From: Dermacentor variabilis
Taxonomy: Eukaryota; Arthropoda; Arachnida; Ixodida; Ixodidae
Direction: 5' to 3'
Assembly (NCBI RefSeq): GCF_050947875.1
Contig: NC_134577.1
Coordinates: 70,932,639-70,996,638, forward strand
DNA: 64,000 nt
In this document: piece after piece, positions 33,881-45,059 of the stretch
How the letters are laid out: each line of letters starts with the position of its first letter
Numbering within the stretch: the stretch's first letter is position 1
Made by a program: the position numbers and the translations under genes
Notes under the pieces: generated by a model
What the model was told of the DNA's origin: nothing
The model's database searches: none
What the model saw: the letters and a program-made list of their open reading frames with translations, nothing else

Positions 33881-34760
33881 AAGAGCCGATGTTTCTGACA
33901 TGGTCTTCGTGTGGGCGTCTTCGAAGTGCCTGCCGTTATCCACCTCACCTCTCTCCTTTTCAAACTTCGAAGGCTGCATTTGGCAGCAACAAAAAAAAGT
34001 CACACGTTCAGAGGGACGCAAAATAACAGCCTACCATTCTTCCTACGCTCTCGCGCACTTTATGACTGTCCGGAAAATTCTCATTGCTCTGTTTTCCGTC
34101 CTCCGAAGCCGGTGTTCTGCGCACGGCTTTGTCTGTTCCAGTTCCACAGTGAACCGAGGGGGAATATGCACCAACCAACGTCGTGTTCTTCTATCTGTAG
34201 TGCTCTCACATACAAAAACTGCCGCCTCGCCTTCAAACCACCGAGGCCGTGGAGAAGGGAAGTGCACAAGCCTCGCGGAAGAGAGCGCAACTCAATGGCC
34301 AAACATAAGATGGAACGCCGGGCGGAATACAGGTATCTCGTGCAACCGCATTCGTGTCAACCGAGAGAAGTCAAGCTGTCACGGCCAACGGGTCTCGAGG
34401 CGTATTTTCACAAAGGAAGACACTCCATTTCTCCGCCTCGCTCTCCTTCTTTTCTCTTGGACTTCGGGACACTCGAGGGTTGTCCGCAACTCATGAGAAG
34501 AAGTTTGAGAGGCTGCACCGTATATCGACCAGGTGGTTGGATCCCACGGGGAACGGGGCGTGCAACACATTAGCAATTCTGATTCGGCAAGCAGGCGCAC
34601 CACTGCGCTTTTTCGCGGGCGCTCTCCAAAGGAGGGCCGAGAGTTGGCGTAAATCTCCCGGCTACGGCAGAGATCACAAAGGTTCTGCGCTTCTATGATC
34701 ATCTCATTTGGGTACAGCCGGGAGTTTCTATTGTGCCGTGTTTCTGTGATTCGTTTTTGA
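33881..34760 (+). other. Block with two long overlapping open frames, unassigned
   Basis: Two plus-strand frames of 198 codons (33,900-34,496) and 220 codons (33,911-34,573) overlap in different phases. Minus-strand frames of 73-135 codons occur as well. Such multi-frame openness points to composition (stop-poor, pyrimidine/CG-rich DNA) rather than coding. No domain or signal was recognised; the longer frame is Arg/Ser/Pro-rich. Confidence 0.25.
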
Positions 34761-35484
34761 AGCAACACGAAACGAGCGCAAATCAACCCACCTGTACTGC
34801 TCCGTATATTTTTGTTAGCTTAAGTAGGGGGTGTCTCTTTGAAAATAATTTGTTTTGTGCCGGGTTGAAACAAAGTTGTTGTTACATTCCAATCGCTGTG
34901 CTAGGAGTATTTTGTCATGTTTTTGTTATTTTATAGTGCTGCGTCGGTTGCGAAACCAATGCAAATTTACCTAAATTTTGCATATAACTATTCAACACTT
35001 CTTCAGTGTTGCAAAAAACGCACAGCCAATGCTAATTGAGACTTCATTTTTTTTTTTGCTTTCTGTCGTGCTTCGCAGCAAGGCATGTTCTGATCTGCAA
35101 TTTCCTAGATTCGCTCAAAGCCTTCGAAACTGTGAACCACCATTTGTAATATATGAGAAGTGTCCTGTCACGTTATCGCAGTAATTTGTTTTTTCACTCC
35201 TGTAGAACGCTCCCTTAGGCCACCGAAGAACTGTGCTGTTAACAAATTCATTTCTATGCTTGAATACTGCTTGAATCGTCTGTTACTCACTGCTCTGTTT
35301 AATAAGTCATATGTATGTATATGCAGCACGCCGAGCACGCAGGCACAAAAAAGACATTGCAGACGCAAAAACTATAAGAATGTATGTGCTATAAGCAATG
35401 AAAAAGTGAGCAACATGCATTTGGTCGCGTCGTCTTAGTGTGCATCGGGATATTTTTAAACTCTGGCGAAAGTTAGCTGAACGC

Positions 35485-35486
<2 letters not shown>
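34761..35486. other. AT-rich sequence
   Basis: No gene or repeat was recognised before the AT microsatellite. Confidence 0.5.

Positions 35487-35536
<50 letters not shown>
35487..35536. repeat. (AT)n microsatellite at the RTE 5' end
   Basis: Fifty bases of AT repeat end about a dozen bases before the RTE element begins. Confidence 0.95.
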
Positions 35537-35538
<2 letters not shown>

Positions 35539-35849
35539 GCAGACTACATCTGCAGGCTTGGAGTGGCGCCTGACACCGGCGAAAGATGCCGAGAGCGAGT
35601 GGGGCTACACTAATCCAGGTACAACCAAATTAGGAAGGCCCACTAAGCTTGAACAAGGACACTCCCTCAGCAGAACAGAAATTGGCCTCCCTGGTGCAGT
35701 ATTCGGCCACAACCTCCCCAATGATATCTACAAGTAACTCATGGCTCTCAATCCCCAGCAGCTGCTGAGCATCTGTCCAAGGCGGCGGTAAGACCTGTAA
35801 CGCAGCAGAGGGTGCTAAGAATCTCTCGGTTCGGACAGGCCGCCAATGG

Positions 35850-36610
35850 AAACCGATCCTGTCAACCTTTAATTGCCGAACTCTCTCGAGTGAGGCTGGC
35901 TTAGCAGGACTCTTCGAAGAACTATCAGACATTGTTTGGGAATTTATCGGCCTTAGTGAGAGTAGAAGAACTGGCGAGGCTTGCACATTGCTGAATAACG
36001 GACATGTCCTCTGCTGTAGAGGTATCCCTGATGAGAAGCAATACAGGGTAAGATTCCTAAGCCACAAGGACATAGCAGGCAACATTGACGAATTCTACAG
36101 CACTAACGAGAGGGTAGCCGTAGTCGTAATCAAACTTAATAAGACGTATAGATTGAAGGTAGTACAAGCCTAGGCTCCAAGATCCAGTCACGACGATGAG
36201 GAAGTAGATCAATTTTATGAAGTTGTTGAATTAGCAAAGAGAAAAGTGCAAACTCGGTATACAGTAGCAATGAGTGACTCCAATGCAAAAGTGGTGAAAA
36301 AGCAGGTGGGTGAACAGGCAATTGGCAACTACGGTGTCGATTGTAGAAACGCTAGAGGGGAGGTGCTGGTAGAATTGGCAGATAGGAATAAGCTGAGAAT
36401 AATGAACACCTTTTTCACGAAGCGTAGCAACAGAGAGTGGATATGGAAAAGCCCTAATGGTGAAACAAGGAATGAAATTGATTTCATATGTTTTGCCGAT
36501 CCCCGCGTACTGCAGGATCTAAAAGTGATAGGTAAGGTAAAGTGAAGTGATCATAGGTTGGTGAGGGCTAGGATTCACCTCAATTTGGAGAGAGAAAGAG
36601 CAAAATTGGT
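35850..36610 (+). pseudogene. RTE APE-type endonuclease
   Basis: Pieces in order: a NCRTLSSEAGLAGLFEELSD start, then RGIPDEKQYRVRFLSHKDIA. After an in-frame stop at about 36,171 come APRSSHDDEEVDQFYEVV, AMSDSNAKVVKKQVGE, MNTFFTKRSNREWIWKSPNG and NEIDFICFADP. The catalytic SDHRLVRARI motif follows another stop at about 36,543. The D-x-N of the usual GDFNAK motif reads SDSNAK. The domain nicks target DNA in intact elements; here it is inactivated. Confidence 0.85.
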
Positions 36611-37208
36611 CAAGAAGAAACAGGTCATCTTAGAGGCAGTAATGGGAGAAGCAGACAAATTTAGGCTGGTAGTTGCAAACAAATTGGAGCCTTAGAACAG
36701 AGAGATAATGATGATTATGACATAGAGCTAATGAATGAAACGGTAATGAGGCTCGCTTCAAAGGCAGCAGCTGAAGTATGAGGCAAGGCACCAAGGCAAC
36801 CAGTCGGCAAGCTCTCCCGAATGACCAAGGACCTAATAAAGAAGCGACAAAGAACGAAAGTGTCCAGGTCAGAGATTAGATAGAATTCGCGGAATTGTAA
36901 AAACTGATCAAGAAGGCGGAAATGAGTGATATTTGAAATTATACCTTGAGAAATACCGAGAAGGCCTCAAATATAGTCGCAGCCTTAAATCAGTGAGGAG
37001 GAAACTTGGCATAGGACAAACCAAGATGTTTGCACTGAAAGATAAGCAGGATAATCTCATCAGCAATCTGGAAGGTATAATAAATGCAGCGGAAGAATTC
37101 CATACTGACCGGTAGAGTATCCAGAGAACTCAGGAGAACTCCATTCGGAACTATAATGAACAGGATACAGAAACAACTCCTATAACTAGAGATGACGTCA
37201 GAAGGGCC

Positions 37209-37688
37209 TTGCAAGACATGAAAAGGGGAAAATCGGAAGCTGAAGATGGAATAACAGTCGATTTAATCAAAGAGGTAGGATACATAATGCTTGAAAAACT
37301 AGCGGCTCTCTATACGAAATTTATATCAACTACAAGGGTCCCAGTACGCTGGAAGAATGCAAATATTATACTAATCCACAAGAAGGGAGACATTAAAGAA
37401 ATGAAAAATTACAGGCCTATTAGTTTACTCCCACTATTATATAAAATAATTACCAAAATAATCTCCAAAAGGATAAGGGCAACACTGGACTTTAGTCAAC
37501 CAAGGGAACAGGTGGGCTTCAGGAAGGGTTTCTCTACAATGCATCACATCCATGTCATTAATCAGGTTATCGAAAAATCCGCAGATCACAATAAGCCTCT
37601 CTATATGGATTTCATAGATTACGAAAAAGCATTTGATTCAGTAGAAATACCAGAAGTCATAGAGGCACTGCGTAATCAAGGAGTATAG
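37209..37688 (+). pseudogene. RTE reverse transcriptase, N-terminal half
   Basis: The 159-codon frame contains VPVRWKNANIILIHKKGD and MKNYRPISLLPLLYKIITK (RT motifs 1-2), REQVGFRKGFSTMHHIHV (motif 2a), and LYMDFIDYEKAFDSVE with the first catalytic Asp (motif A). It ends at a premature stop after RNQGV. Confidence 0.9.
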
Positions 37689-37779
37689 ACCACTTACGTA
37701 AATCCCATGTAAGATATCTTCAGAGATTCCACAGCCACCATAATTCTACGCAAGCAAAGTAGGAACATACCAATAAAGA

Positions 37780-38656
37780 AAGGAGTCAGCCAAGGAGACA
37801 CAATCTCTCCAATGCTATTCACGGCGTGCATGGAAGAGATATTGAAGCTATTAAACTGGGACGGTTTGGGAGTAAGGATCGACGGTGAGTACCTCAGCAA
37901 CGTTCGGTTTGCCGATTGAATTCTTCCATTCAGCAACACTTCAGACGAACTAAATGTGCTTCAGGACCCTAACAAAGAGAGTGTAAGTGTGGGGCTGAAG
38001 AATAACATGCAGAAGACAAAGATAATGATGAATGACCGGGCAAGGAAACAAGAATTCAAGATCGCCAGTCAGTCTCTAGAGTCTGTGAAGGGGTACGTTC
38101 ACTTAGGTCGACTAATCGCAGGGAACCCTGAAAATGAGAAGGAAATGCACAGAAGAATAAGCGTGGGTTGGATCGCATTCGGCCCACATCGTGGGCTCCT
38201 GACTGGAAGCTTACGGTTATCATCGAAACGGAAGGTATAGAATCAGTGCATTTTACCGGTGGTGACACATGAGGCAGAGACTTGGAGGCTGACAAAGAAG
38301 ATTGAGAATATGTTAAGGGGACTGCGCAAAGAGCGATGTACCGATGTATACAAGACATAACTTTAAGAGACAAAAAGAGAGCGGTTTGTATCAGAGTCAA
38401 ACGAGTATAGACGACATTCTAATTGACATGAAGATAAAAAAAATGGAGCTGGGCAGGTCATGTAATGCATAGATTAGATAATCGTCGGAGAATTAGGGTG
38501 ATAGAATGGATACCAAGAGAAGGGAAGCGCTGTAGAGGACTACGGAAGACTAGGCGGCGCGACGAAATTAGGAAATATGCGGGTGCCAGTTGGAATCGGC
38601 TGGCGCAGAACAGGGGCAATTGGAGATCGCGGGGCGAGGTCTTCGCCCTGCAGTGA
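37780..38656 (+). pseudogene. RTE reverse transcriptase C-terminal half and tail region
   Basis: KKGVSQGDTISPMLFTACME is followed by FAD and an immediate TGA in place of the second Asp of the FADD box, so the catalytic centre is destroyed. Downstream, VSVGLKNNMQKTKIMMNDRA, YVHLGRLIAG, then WIPREGKRCRGLRKTRRRDE and GASWNRLAQNRGNWRSRGEV correspond to the conserved end of RTE polyproteins, spread over several frames. Confidence 0.85.
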
Positions 38657-38690
38657 ACATAAAATAGGCTAATGGTATATATACATATTT

Positions 38691-40960
38691 CTAGGCTCTA
38701 TAGTTGTATAATGAACGTCCTATGCTTTGAACGTAAGGGTGTTCAGGTACCTACTCAACCTGCCTAGAGCAGCTTTGAGCCTTGAAGACTATGCAGATTT
38801 TTCTGGAGCAATTAATAGTAATTGATTAATTGATAGTTATGCAAACAAAAAAAAGAAAAACAATTTCTCATTGGAGAAGTAATAATGAGATTTGGTGCAA
38901 GACAGTTGGGTAAATAATGCTCTACTAATGCGAAATGACGTTGAGATGAACGACTTGTCAGAGAAATTATGAAACTTTTTTTTATTTCTGCAAAAGCTTT
39001 ATATACACAAGGACAGTTGACTAGAATTAGGAACGAAATCTAAAAAAAGATTCGTGTTGAACTTGAATGCCACGTAGTCGACGCAAAATTTTGCAAACCT
39101 GTTCTTAGATCATCCTTCACTTCCATAGCTGCGCAGGCTTTTCGCTGACTCACTCGACGTGGTGGTTTATGACGGAGTCACGAGATAGTACTCTGACCAC
39201 GACAGCTTTGTTTGCAAGGAAGATACAATAAATATTATACCTTGGTCTTTTTCACAATACCGACATTTGTATAAGTGACACTATAAAACAATATAGGCTG
39301 TAATGGGAACGTACCGGGCTGCCAAAGCACGCATTCAGAGCTCAAAACATTCAACAAAGATGCAGCTGTTCAAGACGGTGTATAGCAGACGACAAAGCGA
39401 GTACCCCGCTGACGTCACCAGAGCGCATTTAAAAGTGCCGCCATTGTTCAGGCATATGCCGATCGGGAAGGTCGGATGAAAGGACCATATAAAAACCTAA
39501 CGCTTGGAGTTCAAACATTTAGTACACCTTCACGGCATTTGTTATGCACAAAGAGAAAAGCGCGTGCGTAGCAAGATCAGCCGGCCTGCGATCAGTGACC
39601 GGGTGTGAAGGTTACTGTACCCTTAGCCTTTTTACGAACGGAAAGCTTCTTAAGCATTAGCCATCGCGAATAGCGAAGCAAATGTTTATATTGTATACTT
39701 CAGCTCTTTTTTTTGGTTCAACGACCTAGCTCGACAAGATCTAACGGTGACCACAGCTAGCGTGAGTAAATCTACGACCACGTATGTATAAATGAAGTTA
39801 CCATATACCAGGTAATAAAAGGCAAGGTATGAAACGTCTTATAATATTTCAGCTGCTGCGGAAGTCTCGTACGTCCAAAATATCTCGTCACTTCCAGGAA
39901 TTCTCTCAAGGAAATGGGCCCAGATCTCATTTTTATACATCTCTATGCAACATTCACGTTTTCGGATACCCCCGGCACAATCACGTCCAAAGTCAGAGCT
40001 AATGAGGAGACGACAATGCGTAGTATGGGAAGTCATTACGTTCGGCGCGTGCGCCTAAAAGCATAGGCTGAAAAGCTTCAAAGCTCGTTAGCCGACTGCA
40101 GCCACAGGTGCAGCGAATAGGTAGAGTGCTGGGAAAAAATGGTGGGAACGGTGGTCGTTAATGACTTCAGATCTGCCTTCGGGCGGCTTCAGCGGATGCT
40201 ATGGGCTCGGTAAAGAGCATGGCTTTGAGCCGAGTGAAGGCTCCAAAAGAGCCTACATCCTTTCAGCATCTGGCTCAATTAGAGGCGCTTATGGCATTTG
40301 CTAGGGAAAGCATAGAAGCTATGGCGGAGAAAAAAAATTGTACGGATTCCACGCACTACGAGAATCGATGTAAGCGAAGCTTTCAGTGCTGTTTTCGTTG
40401 ACTGACGATAACTCACGGTCGAGAGCATACTGCGGCGACACAACGGAAAGCTTCAAAAGAAGTTTCTCAGGACACCATTCTTGTGTGTCGTAATCGTACT
40501 ACGTACATGTATATACACGCTGTGAACCACCCATAGACGCGGCGTGCCAGGCAGCCGCCGCAGCAGCAGAGGCCGCCAGCGCCAAAAAAGCGGAAGGAAA
40601 AAAATTATGGGCCGTTCCACTCTGTGAAGGTGATTGGCCACCGAAGCCGTTTCGCACACGACACGAAGGTGGCACAATTTTGAACAGAGGTATGAACTGA
40701 GTTATTGTCTTGATGGGTGGTCATCATGACGAAAGGTACGCATACTAATTTATGGCCTTCATCGCTGCTCATTATTTCACTTGTAACACATCGCAAAGGA
40801 TGTGTCTGCAACACAGAACGCGTTAGCCGCTCCCTTTTCGGTACCGACACATCCACATCGAAATCACCGACAACAACAGGGTTAGTGTCATCGCAGCTAA
40901 TTCACGCAAAGTTAGTAGCCATGAACCTTGCAGGACTATGAATCATTTCATTTTTTGCTT
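38691..40960. other. Unassigned sequence
   Basis: Nothing recognisable was seen. A 66-codon frame (40,201-40,401) and several 65-83-codon frames show no family resemblance. Confidence 0.4.
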
Positions 40961-40964
40961 GCTT

Positions 40965-41040
40965 ACGGGGTATGAGCCATTACTCACGGGAGTATGAGCC
41001 ACTGCTCACGGGGTATGAACTATTGATGATGACAGTTTTT
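40965..41040 (+). repeat. Short tandem repeat of about 24 bp
   Basis: CGGGGTATGAGCCATTACTC, CGGGAGTATGAGCCACTGCT and CGGGGTATGAACTATTGATG follow each other. Related single copies with GCTTGCTTA lead-ins lie at about 40,940 and 41,140-41,195. Confidence 0.65.
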
Positions 41041-42510
41041 GACATGCTGTTTTGTGTGTTGTATGCGTAATTAAAAAGAATTTAAGCACTGTTCGCTTCA
41101 CTGCTGCTGCGTGCTTTTAACCTTTGCCTTATAGGGCATGAGTCATTATATTTTTGGCTTGCTTAAGGTAGTATAAATGCTTTCGGGGCTATGAACAATT
41201 AAGATAGTTTTTGTTCACGGAGAATAAAAATGCATGGAACCTTAGCTATGTACAGCTTCCCTGTAGAACTTTGGGTATTTAAGCCTCCAAATATGTGTGC
41301 ATTGCCACGCGCACTTTCCCTAAGAGATTATATAAGTTTGGAAAATCAAGTGGTCAGCAACTCTCTGTTCGCTATAATAAGTTAGTTCTCAAGAATTAGC
41401 GCAATGCTTATCTCCCGTCATGTGGCAGCGTATGCGAAATAGACATGGACGGTAGTGAAATGCCACCATTAAAAGACACCACTGCTCCACTCGTTGAACA
41501 CGGCTCTGCTTCAGTGGAGCTATCGGCCTGTGAACAAGTTGCGGAGGGTTCCGTTCGAAATGCGAATTATCTTTTATCAAATTTAGGTAGTGGTATCTTC
41601 CCGTATTGACACGCGTAGTGCTCCTATAATAGCACTCACCGAAACGTAGCTGCCCCCAAATGGTAGTAACGATGAAACATTTGAATGCAATGTTCCGTTC
41701 AACATCTATCAATCTCAAGGCAATAACAGATAGACAGAATTTTATTCACTGTTTCGTATCACCTGCACTCGAATGTTGTACCTAGCACTTGTTCCTTGGA
41801 AATTATTTGTGTGTGCTTTCGTATCAACCACTATAATATCATTTCACGCTGCTGCTGTCGACCCCCCGTTTCTTCTTGGACGTTCTTGGTCGATCTACAT
41901 GACGTATTAAATCAGTGAATTGCAAGGTTCCCACGCGCGCCTTTGCTTTCACTGTGTGATTTTAACTTTCCCAGGTATTCAGTCATTTTCTGCAGGCACA
42001 ACCAACCAAGCCATTCATCTCGAAAATCTTCCGAATTTGTAAACTTGTCCCATGATTTTCAATTTTCACAAATTACACTTCACCCCACGCGAACGTATTC
42101 GACGAGTGCAAACATATACTCGACCTCGTTGTCACTACTTCCCCCGATTTGGCCCGCTACGCATGCTTCCCACCTAAATTTTGCGATCATTGCTTCGTGT
42201 ACTTTAGCCTTCACGGTGGAGTTCGTCACTGTGTACACGAACCGAAGCTCATTGGAGATTCTAATAGGGCAGATGTTTCTTCAATTAACCTGTGGAAATT
42301 CGAAGCAATACATGCGGAAATTTCAAGAACATTCTATTTAAGGTAATTGTAAAACTTTAAAAGATAAAATTACAAGTTTGATTGAAAGGTATAATGTTGC
42401 CGGTCATATTTCAGGTGACTGTACATCCTGCTGGGCGCTATTTCATGTAAATATTGGTCCCTGTGTTACTCCGAGAACACCCCCGGGAATTCTGCCTAAA
42501 CATTTCATTG
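41041..42510. other. Unassigned sequence
   Basis: Open frames of 109 codons (minus, 41,389-41,718) and 132 codons (plus, 41,943-42,341) have no recognisable features. Confidence 0.4.
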
Positions 42511-42512
42511 TA

Positions 42513-42638
42513 AGCAGTAAAGAGCGCTAAACAACTGGACGAAAAGAGGCACAGAGACACCAGCAGAGACAGACACAGACTCCAGCGCTTGTGTCTGTGT
42601 TCATCTCTTTGTCCTGTTGTTTAGCGCTATTTACTGCT
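42513..42638. repeat. Foldback element 2 (imperfect palindrome)
   Basis: The left arm AGCAGTAAAGAGCGCTAAAC...GGAC is matched in inverse by GTCCTGTTGTTTAGCGCT...TTACTGCT. The centre has CCAGCGCTTGTGTCTGTGTT. The length (126 bases) and the AGCGCTYGT...GTTC core are shared with foldbacks at 13.6 and 63.9 kb, but the outer arm sequence is different. Confidence 0.8.
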
Positions 42639-42784
42639 CGTAATCATGAACCAACCAGCCCAAATGCGTACTACTTCGTTACATTGCAGATCCCTGGAAT
42701 TACAAAATAAAGTAATCTGTTGCATCTATTGCCCTCAAGCAACTTACTCCGTTTCACAATTCTGCAGAGCACGGAGGTACTGTA

Positions 42785-43660
42785 CACGTGTATACCGATG
42801 GCTGCGTCACACTATATGCCTCCACTGCAGCATTCGTCATCCCGCATATGATCATCGCTCGCCGGTTTGAACTGGATCATAGATCAACATCAACTGCCGC
42901 AGAACTTGTTGCTACCCGGCAGGCACTTCGATTTCTCTCCGAGGAGCCTCCTCATGCATGGACGATATTCTGCGATATCAGGTCAGCTCTTCAAATGACT
43001 GGCTCTGTCCTCAGAGGGGGGCCCGTATTATTCAGTGGCTATATAAATTACAGGGCATCTCGACCACGCAAATAGAAATGGCCGCAATGTCACATTTCAG
43101 TCGGTACCATCACACTGGGGCGTGATAGGGAAGGAACAGGCAGACGCTGAAGCGAAAATTGCTTAAAATAATACTTCTGAAGTACGCATTTCGTTATCAC
43201 GAACAGACACAAACGCCATACTTCGTCGCGTAAGACGCAACCGCGCGTTGCAACACTCGACCCAACGAGGTCCACGACGCAAGCGAGTACACAACATGGC
43301 AGAAATGAAATTTCGTATGCCTCACAAGCTGAAAAGAAGTCAAACAAGCGTGGTGCACCGGATTCGCCTTGGTGTCGCATTCGCCAACCGTTATAGACAT
43401 CTGATAGGTTGCGGTGATACTAGCCCAAACTGTCAATACGGTGAGGTACCAGAAACACTTGATCATATATTTTGCGTGTGTCCCATGTACGCGCAAGAAC
43501 AACAGGAACTGGTCTCTTCCATTGTAAATGTCGATAAGAGGCCGTTATCAGACGAGTTTTTTTTTAGGTCCTTGGTCTAAGGCAAACAGCGCATTCCTGA
43601 TAACAAATGCCCCTACAGCCTTTCTCCAAGCCACTGGGCTTGACGCATGGCTTTAGACAT
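42785..43660 (+). mobile_element. I-like LINE fragment (RNase H to finger)
   Basis: VYTDGCVT (catalytic Asp), STAAELVATRQAL (Glu) and IFCDIRSALQ (Asp) lie in one frame (42,788-43,075). FQSVPSHWGVIGKEQADAEA is in another (about 43,100-43,165), and the C-terminus with RIRLGVAFANRY and a finger in a third (43,248-43,580). In the finger the second Cys is replaced (CQYGEVPETLDHIFCVCP). Reverse transcriptase is missing. A Jockey/CR1-like element begins directly after it. Confidence 0.85.
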
Positions 43661-43679
43661 GCCAAAACTCTGTGAATTT

Positions 43680-44991
43680 GTTTTCAGCCGCTTGCCTTTT
43701 TGGAAACAAATTAATGCTTCTCTCCCTATCAACATGGTTTCCGTAAGGAATTCTCCTGTTAAACACAGCAGTTTCTTTTTTTTTTTCATATAAGACCGTT
43801 ATGGGGGGGCGGCATTGGGCAAGTGGCCATTTATACATTGCCTATTTTTCGGCTTTTCTAAAGCACTTGATTTCGTTTCTCAAAAGTTAGTCTGTTTTAA
43901 GCTCAGTAAATTAGGCATTCAGCACATTAAAGCAGCATGGATTGAACCTTTCCTCGCTAAGAGAACGCACTTTGATCCGCTTACAATTGTAATTCTTCAG
44001 ATTCTACTGTAACTTCTTCTATGCCTTGGGCTCTTTTTAGGCTCTCGTTTATTCCTTATTTAAGTAAATGACCTGCCTAATACTATCTTATCCTCAGGTA
44101 AATTATTTGCGGATTAATGCGTCATTTACACAAATATTTCCACTAATAATCATCGTATTCTTCTGCAACACGATCCTAGTGAAGTGTCCTCCTGGTGCAC
44201 TGGATGGCGCCTGCGACTTAACGCTAGCATATGTAAAGTAATGCGTGTTTGGCGTAACTCTAGATATATTAGGGTTAACAAGTATTTTATTAAATACAGT
44301 GTTTCAGAATGTGTTTCATGCTTTAATTATTATGGCGTTAAATTTACCTCTAAACTTGAATGACAGACTCACGTCAATTACATTAACAACAATATCAGTC
44401 ACACGATTTGGCTGCCTACGGAGATAATTATCCGAGGCACCTACCCCTCTAAAACTTCGCTATCAAGCTGCTGTTCACTCGAAGCTCGAGTATGCCAGTT
44501 CTCTGTGGGATCCCGGCACTGACACTGTTAGTCATACCTTGGAATTTGTCCAGAATAACCGCGCACGGTGCGTTCTTGCCGACTATGCACGCACATCTAG
44601 TGTATCGTCTTTGTAAACAGCTTTAGGCCCTGCCCTTCTTTGTTAACGGAGGAAGCTGTCTTCTTTAGTTCTTGTTTCATAAGATCCATTACAAACTGCA
44701 ATTAAAACATTATCTTCTTTCATAGCCATCCTACGTATCAAGCACATTTGGTCACCAGCACAAAGTATATGTTCCTTTCTCCTGTACAAAGTTCTTTTAT
44801 GATTCTATTATTCCAAGCACCTCGAATGAATCCAACCACCTACCCATTTTTATTGTTCAACTCGCCAATATAATTGCATTTATACCTGCATTTGAATGTT
44901 ACTTTTGCCCTTAGCGGCCGCATTATTTTGTCCTTTTTCACTGTGCATGTTGTTCCCCACTCTCTTCTGTAGTGCCTTGAAGTTATGGAAA

Positions 44992-45050
<59 letters not shown>

Positions 45051-45052
45051 AT
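43680..45052 (+). mobile_element. Jockey/CR1-group LINE, 5'-truncated, with (AAAT)n tail
   Basis: RT pieces in order: QHGFRKEFSC followed by a stop (about 43,733), FSKALDFVSQKLVCFKLSKL then WIEPFLAKRTHF (43,855-43,975), SSWCTGWRLRLNASICKV (about 44,190-44,240), NNYGVKF-type then SLEARVCQFSVGS-type thumb region to about 44,600. A stop-ridden tail and a 3' UTR follow, then (AAAT)n. The arrangement and KLSKLGI signature fit the Jockey/CR1 superfamily; the exact clade is not resolved. Confidence 0.75.
44990..45052 (+). repeat. (AAAT)n microsatellite, LINE tail
   Basis: About 15 uninterrupted AAAT units end the Jockey/CR1-like element. On the minus strand it gives a spurious hydrophobic (LFIY)n open frame. 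Confidence 0.95.
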
Positions 45053-45059
45053 CCAATTT

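Larger units (their letters stand above)
35550..38690 (+). mobile_element. RTE-clade LINE, nearly full length but decayed
   Basis: A 5' leader (about 35,550-35,850), an APE-type endonuclease, a linker, the reverse transcriptase and its C-terminal region follow in order. The end is TGCAGTGAACATAAAATAGG with a short TA-rich tail. The element is about 3.1 kb, close to the usual RTE size. Several stops and frameshifts interrupt the frame. It is the most complete transposable element in the window. Confidence 0.9.

Noticed and set aside
33900..34573. Long overlapping frames (198 and 220 codons) as genes
   Set aside because: Several frames on both strands are open at once and none shows a domain, which fits stop-poor composition better than coding.
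35630..36085. 151-codon minus-strand open frame
   Set aside because: It is antisense to the RTE leader and endonuclease, whose plus-strand reading has clear family motifs.
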